62,592 nucleotides of DNA from CALMFT01 sp964563595 (GCA_964563595.1 CAZLWR010000003.1:1-62592); one strand, 5' to 3'. Shown: positions 22,471-33,487, numbered from the stretch's first letter. Numbers and translations: made by a program. The notes: a model not told the origin generated them from the sequence alone.

Positions 22471-22530
22471 GTGTGGAGTGATCAGCTCCTAACGTTACGT
22501 AGTCCCGCTTGAAAACGGGATTTCTTTTTA
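22471..22530 (+). ncRNA. candidate small RNA, about 55-65 nt
   Basis: From the predicted start at 22471 the transcript can form GGAG/CTCC around TGATCAG, then the intrinsic terminator TCCCG...CGGGA (22502-22520) followed by TTTCTTTTTATTGTTTTTTT. No plausible coding frame lies between promoter and terminator. It matches no RNA family I know. It may be a free small RNA or an attenuator leader for a downstream gene. Confidence 0.55.
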
Positions 22531-22721
22531 TTGTTTTTTTACTTTTTAATAGCAGTGTTATTCTTAATAGCAATAAGCCTTTTATCATCTAAATTTCAAG
22601 TAAATGCTCTTGCAAATATTGTATTTATTGAAATATGTTCCTTTTGGGGTCTCATTGGAATTAACAGGATTATAAGTGAATATTTCTTTAAGGGTTGCAT
22701 TTTTAAAATAAAATAGTATAC

Positions 22722-22763
22722 TATACACTGTATAGTGTATACAGTTTATATGTTATAATCTGA
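22722..22763 (+). promoter_or_regulatory. promoter with palindromic operator upstream of the wHTH-PRTase gene
   Basis: TATACACT (22722-22729) and AGTGTATA (22734-22741) form a perfect inverted repeat with a 4-base centre. It covers the -35 position of an extended -10 promoter (TGT plus TATAAT 22754-22759). The start codon at 22767 coincides with the predicted transcription start. A repressor, most likely the gene's own product, would block RNA polymerase here. An ATAATCTGA copy overlaps the -10. Confidence 0.6.
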
Positions 22764-22766
22764 ATT

Positions 22767-23756
22767 ATGGCAAAATCATCTTCTCTGCAACCCATTATAG
22801 ATTTCCTCAAATCCCACTGACCCAGTAAGCCTGGTACTATTATAGAATCTTTGGCTATGAATAAGGCACTCATTCATAGATATTTAAAAGAGTTAGTAGC
22901 AACTGGCGTGCTTACTAAAATCGGTACCCCTCCACTGGTAGTCTATTCACTTAATATGAGCAATCTTATTGCATGAACAGCTATCAGAGACGAAAAGATA
23001 GTGTCTTATCTAGATGAGCAGTACTTAAGTTATAGTGCCGATGGACAGATACTCCAGTGAGCTAGTGGTTTTGTGAGTCGATGTCAAAGTAGAAACTTGG
23101 ATCCAAACATACAAGCTAACCAATGGTTAGCATACTATAAAAGTATAGAGAAACTGAGAGATAAGCATTGATTGCTTGATGGATATGGTAAGTTTCAAAA
23201 AACCCTAGGTAGGTTATATTTGAAACATATAAAATATTGTGATACATATCAAATGGGTCAGTTTGGAAAATCAAAACTATGAAATCTTACTTTTTATGCT
23301 AAACAATCTCAAAATAAAGAATTGATTAGACAGGTTGTGGCTCTAGTAAGCGACCGTATATTATCTTACATCAAGCAACAAGACTATCAGGCAGTGTGTT
23401 TTGCTCCCCCTTCCATAAAGAGAGAAGTTCAGTTTATGAAGGAATTAGAAAAGTGACTTTCTATACCTCTTCCTCATATAAAACTATCCAAAGTATATCC
23501 AAACAATATTATTATTTCTCAGAAAAGTATTAAAGGAACTGAGCAGAGGGTATTGAATGCCACCAATACTATTTTCTTGATTGAGAAGCATTCAGCCTAT
23601 CAAAAGGTGTTGATTATTGATGATTTTGTCGGATCAGGAGCAACTTTAAATGAATCCGCACGCAAACTATTGGTCTGAGGAGCTGCTAACTCTGTGGATG
23701 CACTTGCACTGCTAGGTAATATAGAAATGTGATATGAAGTTATAAATGAAGTATAG
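22767..23756 (+). CDS. winged-helix / phosphoribosyltransferase fusion regulator
   Basis: ATG 22767 to TAG 23754-23756, 329 aa. Residues 1-60 look like a winged helix (IIDFLKSHGPSKPGTII, then NKALIHRYLKELVATGVLTKIG). The C-terminal part carries a type I PRTase PRPP loop, KVLIIDDFVGSGATLNES (about residues 280-297), preceded by a conserved core with PSIKREVQFMKEL. This order recalls Bacillus PurR, a wHTH-PRTase repressor that senses PRPP, but the sequence is not close enough to name it. The palindrome over its own promoter suggests autoregulation. The message is probably leaderless. Confidence 0.75.
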
Positions 23757-23831
23757 TGGTATCCTTACTACTTGTATCATCGGGTTATTTTGTTATTAAA
23801 CAACTACTTTTTATAGTTCTTTTTTCTTGTT

Positions 23832-24407
23832 TTGTCTTGAAATAACCATCTTACTATTATAACAGATATCGATTTTAATGATACGTTAATCCTATCTGAT
23901 GATGAGTCAGCTTATCATTCGTTTTTAGTGTTTTCACAAAGTAAACCCACAAGTTGTATTTTTTCTGTAGACTTGGCTGGAAAGAGATCCCATGCTACGA
24001 TTCATATCGTGACCTTTATCACAAATAACCAGAAGGTCATTATAGATGGTAAAATTCATATAGGACCAGATTGAGAAGAGGCCTCAGGAAGACTGCTGGA
24101 AGAGGTAATTATATTAGGCGATTATTCACATGCTCTTACTAAACCGGTCTTGGATATAAACCATAATAATGTGAGTGCCAGCCATGGTGCTAGAGTTCAC
24201 AGAATAGACAAGCGTCAGTTGTTTTATCTGAATTCCAAATGATTGTCAGAGTCACAGGCAAAAGGAATTATCATAGAAGGCATGATAGAGGATTTGTTTG
24301 AAGGGAGTCCTATGGTGCAACTTATAGGGCATGAAGATTCTAGTCTAGTTAAAGATGTTGATAAACTGAAATTATTTGTGATGCAAAAAGTATTTTCTCA
24401 TGAGTAG
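23832..24407 (+). CDS. SufB/SufD-family Fe-S assembly protein, short form
   Basis: The frame is open from after TAG 23814-23816 to TAG 24405-24407 and has no ATG near its start, so I chose TTG 23832, giving 191 aa. The C-terminal half matches the SufB/D beta-helix end: VLDINHNNVSASHGARV, IDKRQLFYLNSKGLSE and AKGIIIEG. These proteins scaffold iron-sulphur clusters together with SufC. At under half of the usual 430 residues it is a minimal core, and no sufC or sufS is adjacent. The start is uncertain; the family is reasonably sure. Confidence 0.75.
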
Positions 24408-24611
24408 TTTTAAGTAAGATAAATACTAGTTCGTCAATAAAAACAGCAACATATATAAGTATATCAATATAAATTCAGATTATATAATGATCTTTTCATA
24501 CTCATACCAACACCAAAGGTCTTATTGTGTTTGATAGTACTCACTATATAAGTATAGTGTTTTATAGTTTCTTTGCACCACAATAAGGTGTTTATTTCAT
24601 AAATTTCTGCC

Positions 24612-25238
24612 ATGGCCGAGAAAAATCTTGTCAGATTATCATTATTTTTGGTTTTGATAGCATTTATCTTTATCTATATGATTTTTGCTGATAAAAATCC
24701 TGAATTACGAAGTAGACAGCAAGCGGTTCTTGTATCTGATGAAAATGGAGAAGAAATAATCACTGTCCCTGCCGATACCAATATAGCAAATATTGATAAC
24801 CCAAACTATACAGAACAAGATCTCTTGGCAAAACTCAAAGGTGCAACCAATCAATGAAAGTCATTATTGATTTTATCGGGAACAAAGCTTGTTTATAATG
24901 AACTTGAATCTCTTACAAAATTAGGTTTGAAACCAAAGTACATCCTACAAGGAGAAGAAGGCATCTATTTTGTCAATCTGGGAAAGGGGGAGATAGAGTT
25001 GAGTTTTAGGGTTAGTAAATTTTGAGGGGCCATTAAGACGATTACCGATCTAAATGAGATCAAAAAGAATTGATTCGCTCTGACTATCATAAACTATATT
25101 AATCTGCCTATCCGAAAGGATAAGTTAGTGATTTTTGCTACGAAACTCAATACCGATAATCGACTCGTAGAATCTACTAGCAAAGCATATTACAATAAAA
25201 AAACCTATATCTCTCAAACTTTGAACAGTGCTTATTAA
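24612..25238 (+). CDS. single-pass membrane protein, 208 aa
   Basis: ATG 24612 to TAA 25236-25238. One N-terminal helix (SLFLVLIAFIFIYMIFA) follows MAEKNLVRL; the rest is a soluble domain with alternating beta strands (SLLILSGTKLVYNEL, KPKYILQGEEGIYFV, ELSFRVSKFGGA). No known family recognised. It is the first of three plus-strand genes spaced 12 and 67 bases apart that end at the terminator at 26829. Orientation (cytoplasmic or external) cannot be decided. Confidence 0.7.
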
Positions 25239-25250
25239 GAAATAATCTGT

Positions 25251-26165
25251 ATGAGAATTATTTATGCTGATAACAATTATTTCACAATCTACGACTGTGA
25301 AGCAAAGCTACTTCAGACTGTTTATGACAGTTTGGATCAAATTTTGTTGCAACTTCAAGCTCATGACTACCTCCTTCTTCCAGAAGACCATTTTGTATTC
25401 ACCAGTAAGACTTATTTGTTTTACGCTAATCAAACTTTTACCTTAAGTAATTTCAAATCACTTTTGCAAGAATATGTCATACAGCAAAAGAAACAATTGC
25501 CTTATATTAGTCAGCTTCTGTATCATGATACTCATAGTATTGTAATTGATGGTAGTCAGGCAGATTTTCTACTGGGTCGCAAATGACAAATACGTTTTCA
25601 ACTAGATTGTACTTTTTGAAGTAATAATAGTGAAGTCGACTTTTTGCATACTGTCCAAAAAAAAGTCACGTTATTGCCATGCTCCTATGGTGCTTTAAAG
25701 CATTGCAATACTTTGCTTGCAGATGGTGATTATAGTATCCTTTATATCAATAATACGGAATCTAAGTTAATACTAGTGAAAAACCAGTTTTATCAGAATA
25801 TTCAACTTATTAATTTTTGAAAAGATACCTTGAAACTGATGTACCAAGAGCATAATTTGTTAAAGTATTATCGAGATCCCAATAGTACTACCCCAGTGAG
25901 CGAATCAATTGTTAAAGACATCACTTCGTTTTTTGCAGAGAAGATTATTGACTGGTTAAGTTGAATAATACCAGGGCAAAGCAATTTGATTATTATATCT
26001 GATATTACTAAAAATACTTATTTTATGGAATCTCTGAAAATGCTGTATAGTAAGTTTATTAACGGTTATATATTGCCAATGTCCTTACCGAGCTCTGAAG
26101 CTGGACTTCCGGTAGACATCGCAACGACTCTTGAGCATATTCATAAAAAAACAATTGCAAGATAA
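25251..26165 (+). CDS. hypothetical protein, 304 aa
   Basis: ATG 25251 to TAA 26163-26165, 12 bases after the previous stop, so probably translated from the same message. It begins MRIIYADNNYFTIYD and contains IVIDGSQADFLLGRKG and YSILYINNTESKLILV, which look like paired beta-hairpins of an actin-like or PilM-like fold, but no nucleotide-binding signature is clear. No signal peptide or membrane helix. Function unknown; a partner of the membrane protein encoded just upstream is possible. Confidence 0.7.
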
Positions 26166-26232
26166 ACTATTGTGAGTATAATAGACACTATATATATAAA
26201 ATCTTTTATTTTATCTTATAAATATCTCTCGT

Positions 26233-26817
26233 ATGGTTAAGAAACAAACTCCAGAAACTAATCCTCATGAAGATTCCTTCGTTGATCAACTTCATGAAAC
26301 TTCAGACAAAGCTGAAGATAGTATGCAAAAAACTGCTGAACAAGTTGAAGCTAAAATGGATGAGTATGCTGCTAAGTTAACAAAAAAAGTAGGAGCAAAG
26401 GTGAATTCGGACGTAAAACAAAAAGCTAGAAAAGTAGCTGACAAAGTAGAATCGGTTGCTAGTAAAGTAGAAGAAGTTGTTAATGAGATTGGTGGTTTCA
26501 TACCCAATCCCAATAAAACACAGAGTCATTCTTGAATTAATCTAGAGGCAAAGTGCCATCAAGAAGTGAGTCGTCTTTTTATTTTTAGATTTTTATGGCT
26601 CATTATCCAGTGACCGATCATATATATATGGTCTATTTGGATTGCCATTATTATGATTCTACAATTACTTCATATGCTTATTCTTGGTAAGAGAAATCCT
26701 GTTTTGCGAAGTAAAATATACAGATTTATGACTCATACTACCAAGCGGAATAGTTATATGACTGGTTTTGTAGACGAACAACCCAAGATTATTGAAGATC
26801 TTCCAAAATCAAAGTAA
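26233..26817 (+). CDS. coiled-coil protein with DUF4389-like membrane domain, 194 aa
   Basis: ATG 26233 to TAA 26815-26817; TGA at 26533 and 26611 read as Gly and join what the standard code would split. Residues 1-100 are highly charged and helical (KKVGAKVNSDVKQKARKVAD). From about residue 115 there are two close membrane helices (FLWLIIQGPIIYIWSIW and IMILQLLHMLIL), then GKRNPVLRSKIYRF and DEQPKIIEDLP. The helix-GKRNP-Y-EEQP pattern matches DUF4389, a small membrane family of unknown function. A terminator follows 11 bases after the stop. Confidence 0.7.
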
Positions 26818-26828
26818 ATAATAAACTG

Positions 26829-26855
26829 ACCTATTTCTAGGAGATAGGTTTTTTG
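26829..26855 (+). terminator. intrinsic terminator
   Basis: ACCTAT (26829-26834) pairs with ATAGGT (26844-26849) and is followed by a run of T. It closes the 24612-26817 gene set. Confidence 0.75.
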
Positions 26856-26950
26856 TTACAAAAAATCACTTTTGAGAACCAAAAGCGTTTTCCTTGCAGG
26901 ATAATCCTGCGGGTAATAATCATTGTTCTTATCATTGTACTCTGAACACT

Positions 26951-26981
26951 GGGGCTGACAAGTCCATTATATGTCAGCCCC
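26951..26981. repeat. strong GC-rich hairpin
   Basis: GGGGCTGACA (26951-26960) and TGTCAGCCCC (26972-26981) form a perfect 10-bp inverted repeat with an 11-base loop, 20 bases past the stop of the minus-strand gene at 27002. There is no strong T tract on either strand. It is unusually GC-rich for this genome and may be the imported 3' terminator or boundary of that gene. Confidence 0.6.
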
Positions 26982-27001
26982 TTTCGCACAAAACTTGTAA
27001 T

Positions 27002-27547
27002 TTAGTGTTCAGGTATCAAGTAGTACAGGACGCCAAGGCTGCCTCCGTATCCTTGCTTATGGATAATAGTGGCTGTTGGTAATGCAAATACTTCTCCCGT
27101 AAACACAAATCGTGAACTTAAAACGAACTCTAAGCCAGTCCCATACAAAGGCAACTTTCTGTCCCCCAGTTCTATTCCCACAAATCCGATTACTTTGGTG
27201 TTTGCAATGAGACCCAGTAGAAAGTTTTTAGCTTCGAACTCTTCAATCTTATCTTTTTTGAAGAGGGATAGTTTGAGCCCGAGATGACTAATAGCTGCGA
27301 AGCTTACTGGTTCTGTGCCTCGTACTTCTGCCCATTTGTCAAAATTACGTACTCGTGCTCCTGTGATCTCGAAGAATGCATGAGACCGTGGAGAAAGCTC
27401 GTACTCAATTCCTGTGCCAAGGGCCTGGAAATTTGTATTCCAAGCACTGCTTGTCCTACCGATATTCATTACCAGATAGGGACGCACTTGGGCATTTGAC
27501 TGTGCATGCACCAGACAGAAAATAATAATAAAGTATGCGTGTCGCAT
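27002..27547 (-). CDS. outer-membrane beta-barrel-like protein, probably foreign
   Basis: ATG 27547 to TAA 27002-27004, 181 aa. Signal peptide MRHAYFIIIFCLVHAQSNAQ. The mature part alternates polar and hydrophobic residues in short strands (FEITGARVRNF, FVGIELGDRKL, GLEFVLSSRFVFTGEVFAL, GYGGSLGVLYYLIP), as in small 8-stranded outer-membrane barrels of Bacteroidota. All 17 glycines use GGN codons, none TGA, and GC content is visibly higher than in neighbours. A barrel protein is unexpected in a presumed single-membrane organism. Recent transfer from a standard-code donor is the best explanation, though the RRM gene at 38651 also lacks TGA. Confidence 0.65.
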   Translation of the reverse strand: MRHAYFIIIFCLVHAQSNAQVRPYLVMNIGRTSSAWNTNFQALGTGIEYELSPRSHAFFEITGARVRNFDKWAEVRGTEPVSFAAISHLGLKLSLFKKDKIEEFEAKNFLLGLIANTKVIGFVGIELGDRKLPLYGTGLEFVLSSRFVFTGEVFALPTATIIHKQGYGGSLGVLYYLIPEH

Positions 27548-27663
27548 AGTTGACTAGATTTTGGTTAGGTGATCGATAATAAGAACGACTTTAGCAATAA
27601 TATAGCCTATATATCGTAAGCTAAAGCATATAATTACTATTTAACTTATCTTTTGCATCAACT

Positions 27664-27687
27664 AAAAACCCTCATAGGAGGGTTTTT
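27664..27687. terminator. bidirectional intrinsic terminator
   Basis: AAAAACCCTC (27664-27673), loop ATAG, GAGGGTTTTT (27678-27687): a 10-bp stem with a T tract on both strands. On the minus strand it lies 20 bases after the secD stop codon. Confidence 0.85.
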
Positions 27688-27707
27688 CACTTGTCATATG
27701 TTTCAGA

Positions 27708-29807
27708 TTATTTTTCTTCTTTTTTGATACTCTTGAGCAACATTCGTCTTATCAAAGGCACGCTGATAACCAATAATATAATGATATTGAGAGTCATAGT
27801 CAGTCCAAATCATTGGAATAGATCAGACCCAAGGAACAATAACAAGATACCTATAGCTATGGTAGACATTTGTCCTCCAAAAATAGCGGGCCAAGATCTT
27901 TCATATGCTACATAGATAGCCTCTTCCTCTTGTTTACCTTTTGTTAATTCCTCTTGGAGTCTTTCATAGATCAATATAGCAGCATCTACGCCCATTCCGA
28001 TATTTAATATAATGGCTGCCATACCTGAAAGGCTCAAGGCGTATCCCATTAATTTCAGTAGGGCTATAAGTACAATGATAAATGAAAGTACACCAATAAG
28101 GGCGATGGTTGCTTTTCTTGTGTCATATCTCCAGACCATCAAGAAGAATATGGCAATCAGGGAGACAATAGTTGCCCACAAGGCACCTTTCCAGGCATTA
28201 TCACCAAGAGTGGCACTTACTTTTGATTCATTTACTTGAATAAGTTTCGCAGGTAGTGCTCCCTCATTAAGATCATCGGCAAGTTGCTTGGCAGATGCCA
28301 AATCAAAATCACCGTTGATGATGGCTGTTCCACCACAAATTTTACTTTGAATTGCAGGTGCAGTGACTAGTTTACCTCCTACGAAAATACCCATTTGTTT
28401 CTGAATATTATTTTCTGTAATTTTACAAAAGATATCTTTTCCAGTCTCATCCAAATCAATTTGAACTGATGGCCTACCTACTTGGTCTCTTGTGACACTT
28501 GCGAATTTGAAATAGGCACCATTTAAGATTCTGTTCTGTGGATCTTTAGCGGGTATCCAATTATTGGAATCCTTCACGAACACTATTTCCAGATTATAGG
28601 CATCGTTATTCAGTAAGTCATTCACAAAGGACTCCCCTTCTGTGTATGTTTTAACATTTCCAAGTGTAAGTACTCTATGTAATTGCTTAGATGCATCTTT
28701 TACGGCGTATACTTTTACGATCACTGATTGATCCCCAGGGAGATTTACTACTTTGACAACATTTGGTTGTAGACCAGTAAGATTTGCCAAGAACGTCAAT
28801 TCCGTGCTACTTGCTCGTTTTTTATCTACATACTTCACGAATCCTTTGCTCTGTAAGTCGCTATCTCGTTGCAGATTATCAAGTCACGTTGTTGCTCATG
28901 TGCTTCATAAGCCATAGACATCTAATTCATAAGCAACTTTCCCAGAGAAAGGCTCCCCCAGATCAAATATCAACTTTTTACCCGCTTCGTTATAAAATGT
29001 ATTACTTACTATTTGTTTACCAGTAAGACTTTGTTTTTCGAAAGAGAAAGAATCATTAGTAGTGAATCATTTTGTAAGGGCCTTATCGGTCAATTCTTGA
29101 TCAGATAACGCAGCTTGAGCACCCACAGTTTTACCATTACTTTTGACGATAAAATATCAGTAAGTATCCACTCATGTTGACCCTTGAGCAGCCTGTAACA
29201 ATCCTTCAATCAAGTCATCTAATATTTGACCAGAGGCAAGTGCCGCTATACGTTCAGTTTGAGACGCGAGTGCAGGTGGTAAGTTTTGCTTGGTCGCTCC
29301 AGTGGCACTAAAGTAATAAATATCATTACTCCCTTGTTCACCTAGGGATGCAATATCTCCTGGAGCGGTTTTGATTTGAGAGAGTAATTTTATAGCAAGC
29401 TCTTTTCTAGCAGCAAGATTGGCATTACCGGTGATGCTATTGGGTAGAGCAAATTCTAGTTCCACTGTTTTACCAATGATCGCCCTAGCTTTGTCTAAAT
29501 CGTCCAGGCCACCAATTCTTACAACTACATAATCATCCTGACCTGCCTTTTGTAGTTTGATTTCGGCATCTCCTACTCCCAACGCATTTACTCTCTTGCG
29601 TATATTACTCTCAATAATTTGTTTAGCTTTTTGGGTTACGGTAGCATATTCGTTTGGGTTGGTATATATTTCTTTATATTTCGCAAAATCTATCTTGTAG
29701 ATAAACTCTACTCCTCAAGCAATATCGATACCTTTTGTAAACTTTCCGATAAATAGTACTATCAAAATACCTACTACAACCGTTACCCATCTCCAATTTC
29801 GTTTCAT
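27708..29807 (-). CDS. secD: protein translocase subunit SecD
   Basis: ATG 29807 to TAA 27708-27710, 699 aa. N-terminal helix (WVTVVVGILIVLFIGKF), GGVEFIYKID, a large periplasmic-type domain with AKQLADDLNEGALPAKL (the conserved SecD ALRAGALPAPV region), then the membrane half with LSGMAAIILNIGMGVDAAI and LIYERLQEEL. SecD drives the late steps of Sec export using the proton gradient. SecD alone is encoded; no secF follows before the terminator, although SecDF fusions or secD-secF pairs are usual. The stop codon lies inside an ATAATCTGA copy. Confidence 0.93.
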
Positions 29808-29977
29808 GAACACTCAACATTAGCAATAATAAATATATTTGATAAACAGACTATGTAATGAAAACAGACTATTTTGCAAATACTGATTCATTAATATCGG
29901 CTTTTAAAAATCAACTCACTACTCTTTATAGTATTACTATTGACAGAGATAATATAGTATTTTAAGTATGTGTCATT

Positions 29978-31435
29978 TTAATAGGACCCCGATCCGCTTA
30001 TTCAAATACTTCTATTACCAATCAAAAGCACCATATCAATTCATGTCAGTGATTTACCACTATACACTAGAGGGAGCTGACTAGCAGGCAATATTTGTAT
30101 ATCGCCAATATCTAAAATCTCTTCTAGTAATGCCACATACTCCACAAAGCTTTTTTCTTTCATTCCGGTATGGAGTATAATCGCGTTGGTATCGAGTTTG
30201 ATATTATTGTTACCAACATAATTGACTTTGAGATTATTCCTAACAAGCTCCACTCAAAGTTGTGACGCAAAGCCTCATATCGGTTTTGTTATACGATCAG
30301 TGTCGATACTGTTGTAAATACCAAGGTTAATATTTTTATAATCACCATAGGGGTGATAAATAATACGATTCACGAATTGAAATAATTGAACATAGTTGGA
30401 TACATGTTGTGGCGTGGCACCTCTGGGTAATAATACCGCTGCCCCACCAAATGCTTCTCTTCCAGGTGAATATAGGACGCAACCAGGCTTCATTTGATTA
30501 AGGTTTTCTGGGCAATCAGACTGGAACACGACATTGTTCATAGAGCGTATTTTGCTTATATAAGGCAAATATTTCAGAATATCTGTAATATCTGCATTGG
30601 TCAACACAGTATCCTTAAAATTGTCATAAAGCGTTCTTACCTTTGATAAAGACTGAAAAGAAAGAAGTTTATCGATCAAGGAATGTATGATAATCTGCTG
30701 CCTTTTACTACGATCGAAATCAGAAGTACTATGTCTGGATCTTGCGTAGTTGAGTGCGGTATTCCCATCCATCATTTGAGTGCCAGAATCAATACTTAAA
30801 ACCCCATAATTAAAATCATCTATGGGGAATGTGGGGTCGTACAATGCCTCTGGAACATTTACCTTTAAACCACCCAATGTATCAATTACTTTTTCAAATC
30901 CCTGAAAATCAATTAATCCATAATAATGAATATCCTGTCCTATCAGATTGCCCACTCTCTCTGAGAGCTTTTCTAGGGCCCCCGATAAAGATGAGTCTTT
31001 TTTTGCAAGATGGTAGTCTAAGATACTATTAATTCTTCCGTAGTAAGATCAATCTATTTGCACATAGAGGTCTCTTGGAAGAGAGATTAAATTAAGTTGT
31101 TTAGTGGTCGGGTTATAGGAAACTACTATCATGGTATCGGTATTGTATGCTCCACGATGCCCTGCTCCTCCAACTCATACAATAAGACCATTCACTATGG
31201 AAGTTAGCTGCTCGTCTTTTTTCTCTAATGTGGTTTTGGTGGAATCACGTAACTTGTTCATTCACCGGGAAGGAGCATGTTCTTCAAAAAATGTATAGGC
31301 CTGTATCCCTCATAAAACCAATCCCATTCACAAACAAAACATACCTATAACTTGAAAAATATTTCTAGCTATAGTTTTCCCAGTGGCTGTTCCTTCACTA
31401 TGCTCTATAATTTTCTTAGATTCAAATGTCATCAT
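29978..31435 (-). CDS. LytR-CpsA-Psr (LCP) family wall polymer transferase
   Basis: ATG 31435 (MMTFESKK; ATG 31432 also possible) to TAA 29978-29980, 485 aa. It has one N-terminal membrane helix (FQVIGMFCLGMGLVLGGI) and an extracellular LCP domain with TDTMIVVSYNP, LNLISLPRDLYV and NYARSRHSTSDFDRSKRQQ, the conserved Asp and Arg residues that bind the polyprenyl-pyrophosphate. The C-terminal LytR_C domain ends ADMV-like (GIDMVLLIG). LCP enzymes attach teichoic acid-like or capsular polymers to peptidoglycan, which suits a Gram-positive-style envelope and the WecA/TagO-like gene nearby. Confidence 0.9.
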
Positions 31436-31495
31436 ATCAAATAGTACACTAAAAAAGAAATTATTATCTATACATAATGTTTTTGCTCATGATTT

Positions 31496-31521
31496 CAAAA
31501 AAACTCTCCTTGCAAGGAGAG
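31496..31521 (-). terminator. intrinsic terminator of the Cys-rich repeat gene
   Basis: The perfect palindrome CTCTCCTTGCAAGGAGAG (31504-31521) is followed on the minus strand by TTTTTTT. It lies 28 bases past the TAG of the gene ending at 31550. Confidence 0.8.
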
Positions 31522-31549
31522 CGAAAATATAATTCTATTTTCAGTAGAG

Positions 31550-33487
31550 CTAATTACTGCCATTATTTGGTATAGTTGTAGTACATTGTACATAGACTGC
31601 TTCTGGATGAGACATCAAACTACCTTGTAAAGTTCCATTAGTACAAGTGGCCGTATATCTTACGCATTGATCAGTGCCATCGGCAACTTGCCCTACCACC
31701 TGTGGTTCCTTATATCTGGCGATAATCTGTCCGTGTTTTACATTGGCACCATTGTAGGTACAGTCTTTGGGGGCCTCTTGAGTACAAGATCTGAAAATAA
31801 AAGACCCCGCTAGCTTACCGTCACCACAGACTCTTGTTTCAGGAATACAATTAGTTCCATAAGGCACGATTTCTGATTGAAATGCTTGTACATTCTGACC
31901 ATGAGATATAATACTGCCCCAAGGAGTGGTACAACTAGAAGCGCTTGTTTGTGCACAGCTAGCATATTGAAAGCTACCTCCCAATGTGCCATCTTGACAA
32001 ATTCTTGTTTCGGAAATACATTCTCCTCCGTAGCCCACATTAGTGCTTTTGAATGCAAGTACATTTGCACCGTGCTCTACTTTGGCACCCCAAGGGGTGG
32101 TACAAGCTTTTGCTGAACCTTTCGCACATGATTTCCGAAGTTTTACACCGTTTCCAATGGGCTGTATACTTCCATATTCGCATTTAAGGGCGACTTTATT
32201 CATTTTGCCATTCACTACTCCATCACAACTCTCTAGTAAACTTACTGTGTTATCATAGTAACCTACTCATTCCCAGCCATGATCCAATGCTCTCGTATCA
32301 CCAACGTAGGGATTTGGGCATTTATTTGTGCTTTCTACGGGTTTGGGTTTGTTACAGGTTGTATACATAAAACTTATATCTCCATCCAATGTTCCATTAT
32401 AGCAAGATCTTGTTTGCTCTTCACATTCGTATTGCCCATTGACAGTAGCACCTTTTTTGTAAAGTAATTTTTGAGATCCATGAGCAATAGTCACATCTGT
32501 TTCCGTTATTTTACAACTTTCTGGGCCTTGTATAGTACAAGTGTCATATGGATAAGGATCTACAAATTCCAGGTCTCCATCAACACAAGTATTTACTCTC
32601 GAGATACATTCTTCGTCAAACTTCACTACCTTTTCTTTGAACGATAATATTTTCTCTCCATGAAGTATTCTTTCTCCCCACGGTAGAGTACACTCAGCTT
32701 TGGAAGAGTCTACTATCAATTTTCCTTGTGCCGCATCAGTAAGTTGAGCTTCTCAGGTGAAAATCTTGCCGGTATTTTCCTTCGTAAACTGTGGAGAAAA
32801 TGCTCATTTGAAGTCACAAGTCGCCATAGTATAAGTAGGAAACTTACTAATCCATTTGCCATCCGCGTTACAATACTCTTGTATGCTCTTACATTCCGCA
32901 TCTGCAACAACTGCCGACTCTAAGAATCTAATTCTTGTGCTACCAACGACATATTCCAGTCCATTATCACCTTCACAGGTTTTTGTTTCTTGATTTGTTC
33001 TGTCTATTGTATAGCACGTAAAGAACGCATATTGATCTTCATCTACAGTACCTGTGCTCGTGCTATCGGCAACTACAAATTTTCCGTCCGTACATTTTTT
33101 TTCTAAACTTTCGCACTTCGGACGAGTATTTGTCTCAGTTTTTTCTGCGTTTCTATAAAATGTTTTTTTTGTTCCGTTATCATATGCTTCCCCATCTGGT
33201 CAGATACATTGAGCCTCTAAATTCAAAGATGGAATACAAGTAACTTCTTTGGTAATTGGATCAACGTGAGGACGCAATGTCCCTTCACAAAGTTTAACTT
33301 GTATACCGTTTACAAGAATACTTTCGCCAGTATAAATATCGCCACTTCCTGTTATTGCACTGTTATTTTTAAACCATCCCTCAAATAATCAGGGGGCTTT
33401 GATATCAACAATACCTGCATAATTTAATGCTACAAGAGCTCAGATGAAAAGAGCAAAAGACAAGAGTAAATTCTTCAAAAAATTCAT
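31550..33487 (-). CDS. secreted Cys-rich PWG-repeat protein, 645 aa
   Basis: ATG 33487 to TAG 31550-31552. N-terminal signal or anchor (NLLLSFALFIGALVALNYA-like helix after MNFLK). The C-terminal 400 residues are tandem units of about 52 residues: C-T-x-PWG, then a HG pair, an F/Y-rich stretch, YG, C, ETR-C, DG-L-GSF and SC. The clearest units begin CTLPWGERILHGE, CTTPWGAKVEHGAN and CTTPWGSIISHGQN. Each unit has four regularly spaced cysteines, so disulphide-stabilised extracellular modules are likely. Similar repeats occur in other candidate-phyla surface proteins, from memory. Probably an adhesin or a stalk-like surface protein; function unproven. Confidence 0.8.

Noticed and set aside
22531..22716. 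Possible 61-aa hydrophobic ORF starting at TTG
   Set aside because: Its start lies in the T tract of an intrinsic terminator, it has no ribosome site, and low-complexity AT-rich DNA easily yields hydrophobic frames.
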